Source: Eoetvoesiella caeni
GTDB lineage: Bacteria; Pseudomonadota; Gammaproteobacteria; Burkholderiales; Burkholderiaceae_B
Direction: 5' to 3'
NCBI RefSeq assembly: GCF_003315175.1
Contig: NZ_QNRQ01000004.1
Span: 124,001-188,000 of the forward strand
Length of the DNA stretch: 64,000 nucleotides
Shown: in pieces, positions 58,742 through 64,000 of the stretch
Numbering within the stretch: the first letter of the stretch is position 1
Layout of the letters: each line of letters opens with the position of its first letter
The notes under the pieces: model-generated
Seen by the model: only the letters and a program-made list of their open reading frames with translations
Told to the model about the DNA's origin: nothing
The model's database searches: none
Position numbers and translations under genes: made by a program

Positions 58742-60768
58742 GGCTCTTCCCCGCTGGTTGCATTAAGGCGGCTGCGCGGATTGGGGATGGCCGGTTTCGT
58801 GCTGTCCTCGTCGGGCTCTTCCGGCAGGTCCTCGGGCTTGACCACCGCGTCCGGAGACTCGCCTACGCCTTCCTCGTGTGCGGCTTCGGCAGGCGCGGCC
58901 GTGTTGATCTTTCTGGCCGCCGCCCGGTCGGGCGAGAGCCAGTAGTCGAATACCTTGCGGGCGATAGGCGCGGCCACGGAAGCGCCCCAGCCGCCGTTCT
59001 CGACAATCAAGGCCAGCGCAATCTTGGGGTTGTCCACCGGTGCGTAGGCCATGAACAAGGCATGGTCGCGCAGGCGCTCGTCCACAGAACCGGCATGGTA
59101 TTTGGCGCCGCGCAAACTGTAGACCTGGGCGGTGCCTGTTTTGCCCGCGGCCTGGTACGGCGCGCCGGCAAAAGCGCGCCGCGCCGTGCCCGAGCGGATC
59201 ACGTCGGCCATCGCGTCCCGGATCACCTTCAGGTTCTCGGGCTTGAGCTTTATGGTGTACGAAGGCTTGGTCACTGTCGGAGTCAAGTCGCCGGTCAGCG
59301 GATTGCGCAGTTGAGCCACCAGGTGCGGCTTCATGTAGACGCCCTCGTTCGACAACACAGAGGTCGCCTGGGCCAGTTGCAACAGGGTAAAGGCGTTGTA
59401 GCCTTGGCCCACCGTGACCGATACCGACTCGCCGGCATACCAGCGCTGCTGTTCGGGTTTTTTATAGGCCTTGCGCTTCCATTCGGTCGAAGGCAAAACC
59501 CCGCGTTTCTCGCCGTCCAGGTCTATGCCTGTTATCTGGCCGAAACCGAACTGCTTGCTGAAGTCATGCAAAGCATTGACGCCGATCTCCGGGCCCAGGG
59601 AAAAAAAGTAGGTGTCGGACGACACCACAATGGCCCTGTGCATGTCGGTTGGACCGTATACCGCGCCGCCCGCGTTGCGGAAGCGCTGGCCGCCGAATTC
59701 GAAATAGCCCGGGTCGGGAATACGCTGGGTGGCCGTACGCTTGCCCAGTTCCAGCGCCGCCAGCCCGACAAAAGGCTTGTAGGTGGAGCCTATGGGGTAG
59801 GCGCCCGATATCGGCCGGTTGATCAACGGATGGTCCGGCGACTCGTTCAGTTCGCGCCAGCTGTCCACGTCGATGCCGTCCACAAATAAATTGGGGTCGA
59901 AAGACGGCGCCGACACCATGGCCAGGACCTCGCCGGTTTTTGGTTCGATGGCGACCAGTGCGCCGCGCTTGCCGACAAACTGCTCTTCAGCCAGTTTCTG
60001 CAAGCCGATATCAATGGACAGCGTCAGGTCCGAACCAGGCACGGGATCGGTACGATTCAATGTGCGCACAGGCCGGCCCGTGGCGGTCACTTCTACTTCC
60101 TCGACCCCCGTGCGGCCATGCAAGGCCTCTTCCCAGGTCTTTTCTATGCCTTTCTTGCCTATGCTGTTGGTACCCCGGTAGTTGCCTGTGCGCCCTTCTT
60201 CTTCCAGCGCATTCTGGTCCGCCTCGGATATGCGCCCCACATAGCCCAGCACATGCCCGGCGGAAGCGCCCTGGGGATATTCGCGCACCCAGCGCGCCCG
60301 CAGCTCCACCCCCGGAAATTTATAGGCATGGGCGGCAAACCATGCGGCTTCCGTTTCATCCAGGTTATTGCGCAACAGCACGCGCGCATAGCGTCCCGAC
60401 TGGCTTAAATTCTGGCGGAACCGCTTGCGGTTGTATGGGCTGATGGACACGATCTTGTCCAGGGCGTCCAGCATCTGGTCCATATTTTCGACATTGGCCG
60501 GAACGACCTCAAGCGTATAGTCGCGATAATTTCTCGCCAGCACCACGCCGTTGCGGTCCAGGATCTCGCCGCGGCGCGGCGGAATGGGCACGACCGCAAT
60601 GCGGTTCTGGTCGGCGCGCGCGGCCAGGCCTTCGTAGCGCACCACCTGCAAATACCACAACCGCCCTATCAGCAGGCCAAAGCACACCAGCGCGAAAGCG
60701 GCAGCCACAATGACTCGCAGCATGACTTGCCGCTTCTGGTGCAGAGTGGTCTTCTTGAACTCGAACAT
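58738..60768 (-). CDS. mrdA: Penicillin-binding protein 2, elongasome transpeptidase
   Basis: 676 residues. N-terminal membrane anchor (about 14-36), non-catalytic pedestal (about 50-230), then the transpeptidase domain: SxxK in GSTYKPFVG near residue 330, SSD in VVSSDTYF (SxN position) near residue 385, and KTG in AAGKTGTAQV near residue 545. A Pro/Glu/Asp-rich tail of about 60 residues follows the domain. It crosslinks wall made by RodA. It follows mreD by 19 bp. Confidence 0.96.
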   Translation of the reverse strand: MFEFKKTTLHQKRQVMLRVIVAAAFALVCFGLLIGRLWYLQVVRYEGLAARADQNRIAVVPIPPRRGEILDRNGVVLARNYRDYTLEVVPANVENMDQMLDALDKIVSISPYNRKRFRQNLSQSGRYARVLLRNNLDETEAAWFAAHAYKFPGVELRARWVREYPQGASAGHVLGYVGRISEADQNALEEEGRTGNYRGTNSIGKKGIEKTWEEALHGRTGVEEVEVTATGRPVRTLNRTDPVPGSDLTLSIDIGLQKLAEEQFVGKRGALVAIEPKTGEVLAMVSAPSFDPNLFVDGIDVDSWRELNESPDHPLINRPISGAYPIGSTYKPFVGLAALELGKRTATQRIPDPGYFEFGGQRFRNAGGAVYGPTDMHRAIVVSSDTYFFSLGPEIGVNALHDFSKQFGFGQITGIDLDGEKRGVLPSTEWKRKAYKKPEQQRWYAGESVSVTVGQGYNAFTLLQLAQATSVLSNEGVYMKPHLVAQLRNPLTGDLTPTVTKPSYTIKLKPENLKVIRDAMADVIRSGTARRAFAGAPYQAAGKTGTAQVYSLRGAKYHAGSVDERLRDHALFMAYAPVDNPKIALALIVENGGWGASVAAPIARKVFDYWLSPDRAAARKINTAAPAEAAHEEGVGESPDAVVKPEDLPEEPDEDSTKPAIPNPRSRLNATSGEEP

Positions 60769-60787
60769 GGGGCGGTCCCGGCCGGTC

Positions 60788-61369
60788 TCAGGCTGCGCCC
60801 GAGTCGATCTCTTCCTGGCGCCGCTGCGGCAAATGCAGAAGGATATCGGCCAGCGGCCACAAGGCTACCGTGAATAAAGCCGACCACAGCCAGCCCCAGC
60901 CGCCCCACTCGCCAACCAGCCAGGCATGGACCAGGCTGCCCAGACCTTCGGCCAGCACCACAATAGGCAGCATATGCAAGGCCTGCACCACCGCATTGAA
61001 GTGCTGCAGGCGTCGTGTAAGCGAAATTGCGCCGTAGGCCACCAAGGTATACACCAGCGCATGCTCGCCCAGCAGCCCGGCATCGTGCACATCCATCAGC
61101 AAGCCGAACACAAATGCCGTCAACATGGTGACACGGCGCGGCTCGTTCAGGCACCAGAACGCCAGGGCCAGCAGCAACAGGTCGGGCGTAGGCTGCCATA
61201 ACCGCCATGGCAGCAATGAAAAAAGCCAGATCAGCAGCAACGAGCCCCAGACGAACAAGGCGCTGGAAGGCCGACGAAACGGCGTCGAGTCGATGGGTTC
61301 AAGAGAGCTGAGCGAAGACTTTCGATGGCCCGCGGCAAGAGGCTTACTGTTTATCGGACGATGCACCAT
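60788..61369 (-). CDS. mreD: Rod-shape protein MreD
   Basis: 193 residues, five predicted transmembrane helices between about 38 and 180, FVWGSLLLIWLFSLLPWRLW at the start. Longer N-terminus than E. coli (162). Its ATG overlaps the mreC stop by 26 bp; a later start would lose little, as the family core begins near residue 36. It bridges MreC and the RodA-PBP2 complex. Confidence 0.9.
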   Translation of the reverse strand: MVHRPINSKPLAAGHRKSSLSSLEPIDSTPFRRPSSALFVWGSLLLIWLFSLLPWRLWQPTPDLLLLALAFWCLNEPRRVTMLTAFVFGLLMDVHDAGLLGEHALVYTLVAYGAISLTRRLQHFNAVVQALHMLPIVVLAEGLGSLVHAWLVGEWGGWGWLWSALFTVALWPLADILLHLPQRRQEEIDSGAA

Positions 61370-62237
61370 CTTGCCGGGCCTCCTGATTCGATTCGGGATT
61401 GGCGGTATCTACCCGCAGCACCAGAAAATGGCGATAACGTTCGGGATGGGACAGGGGCGAAGCTATCGCCACGGCAAAGCCGCTGGCCGCGTCGCGCACT
61501 ATCTGGTCGACTTTGGCGACAAGCAGCCCGGCCGGGAACAAGCCGCCCACACCGCTGGTGATGAGTGTGTCGCCGGGCACGATGTCGGACTCGCCGGTCA
61601 GGTAGCGCACCTCGACCTTGCCCGATGAACTGCCGCCAAACACAATAACACGCAAGCCATTGCGCAATACCTGGGCGGGAATGGAAATTTTCTCGTCGGT
61701 CAGCAAGGCTGCCTCGGAGGTAAAGGGCGTAACGCGCATTACCTGCCCCACCACGCCGCCTTCGTCGATCACCGGCATGCCAGGCTGGATGCCGTTGTTC
61801 GTGCCTTTATTGAAGACCAGATGATGGGAAAAAGCGTTGGGGGGTTCGTAAAGAACCTCGACCGCCACCGAAGATTGCGACACTGTTTCAGTGACACTGA
61901 GAAGGCGGCGCAGCAGGCGGTTTTCGGCGGCCAGCTGGGCCGCGTGCGTGGCAATCTGGGCCAGCTCTATGCGCTGCTGCTGCAGCGCTTCTTTTTCGGT
62001 GCGGGCCAAAGAGGCCGCGTCCAGCCACCCATTGACGCTTTCGATGGCATCGCGGGGCGCCAGCACCAGCCGCTGAAAAGGATACAGGGCTACCGCTACA
62101 ACCTGCCGCGCCGGGTCCAGGACCCGCCAGCGGGAATCGACAACCAGCAGGAACAGGGCCAGGACAACAAAGACGAACAGACGAAACTCGGCTGTCGGTC
62201 CCCGTTTGAACAGCCTGATCGTGCCTTGTCCTTGCAT
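61344..62237 (-). CDS. mreC: Rod-shape protein MreC
   Basis: 297 residues. One N-terminal membrane helix (about 20-38), a coiled coil (about 70-110) and a periplasmic beta-barrel domain with GTNNGIQPGMPVIDEGGVVGQV and GDTLITSGVGGLFPAGLLV. It forms filaments that activate PBP2. The C-terminal tail beyond residue 275 is Asn/Gln/Glu-rich. It follows mreB by 61 bp. Confidence 0.95.
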   Translation of the reverse strand: MQGQGTIRLFKRGPTAEFRLFVFVVLALFLLVVDSRWRVLDPARQVVAVALYPFQRLVLAPRDAIESVNGWLDAASLARTEKEALQQQRIELAQIATHAAQLAAENRLLRRLLSVTETVSQSSVAVEVLYEPPNAFSHHLVFNKGTNNGIQPGMPVIDEGGVVGQVMRVTPFTSEAALLTDEKISIPAQVLRNGLRVIVFGGSSSGKVEVRYLTGESDIVPGDTLITSGVGGLFPAGLLVAKVDQIVRDAASGFAVAIASPLSHPERYRHFLVLRVDTANPESNQEARQDGASSDKQ

Positions 62238-62298
62238 TGCAAACTACGTCTTGCCTGAAATATGCCCGCGCGCCATACGCGCCGCCAGGCATATTGAA

Positions 62299-63351
<1,053 letters not shown>

Positions 63352-63376
63352 TCAGTAAAATCGAATAATAAAAAGC

Positions 63377-63433
63377 CCGTTAATTAGCATGGCTATTTTC
63401 GGGCGCAATTTGAACACGAGTAGCAATTAACGG
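63377..63433 (-). promoter_or_regulatory. Terminator-like leader structure of mreB
   Basis: On the minus strand CCGTTAATT and AATTAACGG (63425-63433 with 63377-63385) are perfect 9-bp arms with a 39-nt loop, followed by GGGC-TTTTT. A competing GCCCG/CGGGC stem lies inside. This looks like attenuation or a leaky terminator between promoter and mreB. Confidence 0.5.
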
Positions 63434-63504
63434 TTAAGCCTTAAATGATAACTTATAATTTACCCAAACCCGCGCCTTTTATAGGCACGTTAACTTTGGT
63501 AACG

Positions 63505-63534
63505 GGTATACCCTAGAATTTCAAAAGCAGTCAA
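63505..63534 (-). promoter_or_regulatory. Candidate mreB promoter
   Basis: On the minus strand TTGACT (63529-63534) and TATACC (63505-63510) with an 18-bp spacer. On the plus strand the opposite TTGACC at 63543 with TTTAAC could drive gatC. The 242-bp divergent gap contains no gene. Confidence 0.5.
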
Positions 63535-63584
63535 GGCCTACATTGACCGCCCTCACCCAGAATTTTTTAACGGCTTAATTATCC

Positions 63585-63896
63585 ATGGCTATTACCGACA
63601 CTGATGTCGCCCGTGTGGCGAAGCTTGCCTGCATCGCGCTTACTCCCGAAGGCAGCGCCCGCGCCCGCGACGAACTCAATGGCATCCTGGGCCTTATTGA
63701 ACAACTGCAGGCCGTCGACACCACCGGTGTCGAGCCCATGGCCCATCCGCTCTCGGCCCACCAGGAAATCGCCCTGCGCCTGCGCGACGACGAAGCAGCC
63801 GCCACCCATACGCTGGAGCAGCGCCAGGTTTTAATGGGCAACTCCCCCGCCGGCACCGAACAAGGCTTGTTCCTGGTTCCGACAGTCATCGAATAA
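63585..63896 (+). CDS. gatC: Aspartyl/glutamyl-tRNA amidotransferase subunit C
   Basis: 103 residues. MAITDTDVARVAKLACIALTP is the family N-terminus; GVEPMAHPL and the Leu-rich middle (ILGLIEQLQAVDT) follow. It wraps around GatA and GatB in the complex that amidates Glu-tRNA-Gln or Asp-tRNA-Asn. No ribosome site is seen before the ATG (CTTAATTATCC precedes it), so it may be short-leadered. Four bases separate it from gatA. Confidence 0.93.
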   Translation: MAITDTDVARVAKLACIALTPEGSARARDELNGILGLIEQLQAVDTTGVEPMAHPLSAHQEIALRLRDDEAAATHTLEQRQVLMGNSPAGTEQGLFLVPTVIE

Positions 63897-63900
63897 AGCC

Positions 63901-64000
63901 ATGCCCAACATGCCCATACATACCGAATTCAACAGCATCGACGCACTGCGCGGCGCCCTGCGCGCACGCAAGGTCAGCGCCCTGGAGGTCGCCGACAGCG
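63901..64000 (+). CDS. gatA: Aspartyl/glutamyl-tRNA amidotransferase subunit A (start only)
   Basis: Only the first 33 residues are in the window (MPNMPIHTEFNSIDALRGAL and an ARKVSALEVADS stretch), typical of the GatA N-terminal helix; ATG at 63910 is an alternative start. The gene order gatC-gatA-(gatB) divergent from mreB is standard in Burkholderiales. The amidase catalytic Ser-Ser-Lys triad lies beyond the edge. Confidence 0.85.
   Translation, partial: MPNMPIHTEFNSIDALRGALRARKVSALEVADS

Overview
The window is ordinary chromosomal DNA of a GC-rich betaproteobacterium. The gene orders accB-accC-prmA, mreBCD-mrdA-rodA beside gatCAB, rplU-rpmA-obgE-proB and mpl-RNase-tonB-aroE-mtgA, the H1-like histone, and the coding style all point to family Alcaligenaceae (Burkholderiales), near Bordetella, Achromobacter or Pusillimonas. 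This placement rests on recalled gene order, not on a search. I see no IS element, prophage, CRISPR array, tRNA or rRNA.

Layout. 1-8.7 kb: a TRAP-transporter binding protein cut by the left edge, pmbA, darP, an esterase, a Pat-type acetyltransferase, gltX, a small lipoprotein and a CopD-like membrane protein. 8.8-13.1 kb: nrdAB behind a promoter carrying two NrdR-like boxes 31 bp apart. 13.2-14.3 kb: a Lys/Ala-rich histone gene followed by four tandem 81-82 bp hairpin units. 14.3-21.6 kb: yggT, then a minus-strand block tlpA, aroQ, accB, accC, prmA, a zinc-ribbon membrane protein, a PfkB kinase and a glycine-zipper lipoprotein. 21.8-30.4 kb: plus-strand mpl, yqiA-like, RNase II-like, tonB-like, aroE, mtgA, lptG and apaH. 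30.4-35.5 kb: plsC, ruvX, yqgE and a 54-residue rubredoxin, divergent from a decayed ThiD-like gene, thiE and hemL.

35.6-43.9 kb is the most distinctive region. It is a six-gene minus-strand operon with a divergent MarR regulator, and it matches the aerobic CoA-thioester pathway for 2-aminobenzoate (anthranilate) known from Azoarcus evansii. The ligase makes 2-aminobenzoyl-CoA. The flavin monooxygenase/old-yellow-enzyme fusion hydroxylates and dearomatises it. Acyl-CoA dehydrogenase, enoyl-CoA hydratase and short-chain dehydrogenase fit beta-oxidation of the ring. A Rid-family protein closes the operon but lacks the arginine of classical RidA. A perfect 15-bp palindrome lies in the divergent promoter region.

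43.9-64 kb: argJ, rplU, rpmA, obgE, proB, a TPP riboswitch before thiC, an OmpA-like lipoprotein, three genes of an amino-acid ABC importer without a binding protein, ftsEX, mutY, then the rod-shape operon mreB-mreC-mreD-mrdA-rodA (minus strand), divergent from gatC and the first part of gatA.

Besides the aminobenzoate cluster, the main points of interest are the tandem hairpin array, a composition break inside nrdB, the ThiD-like protein without catalytic motifs, and a terminator-like leader before mreB.
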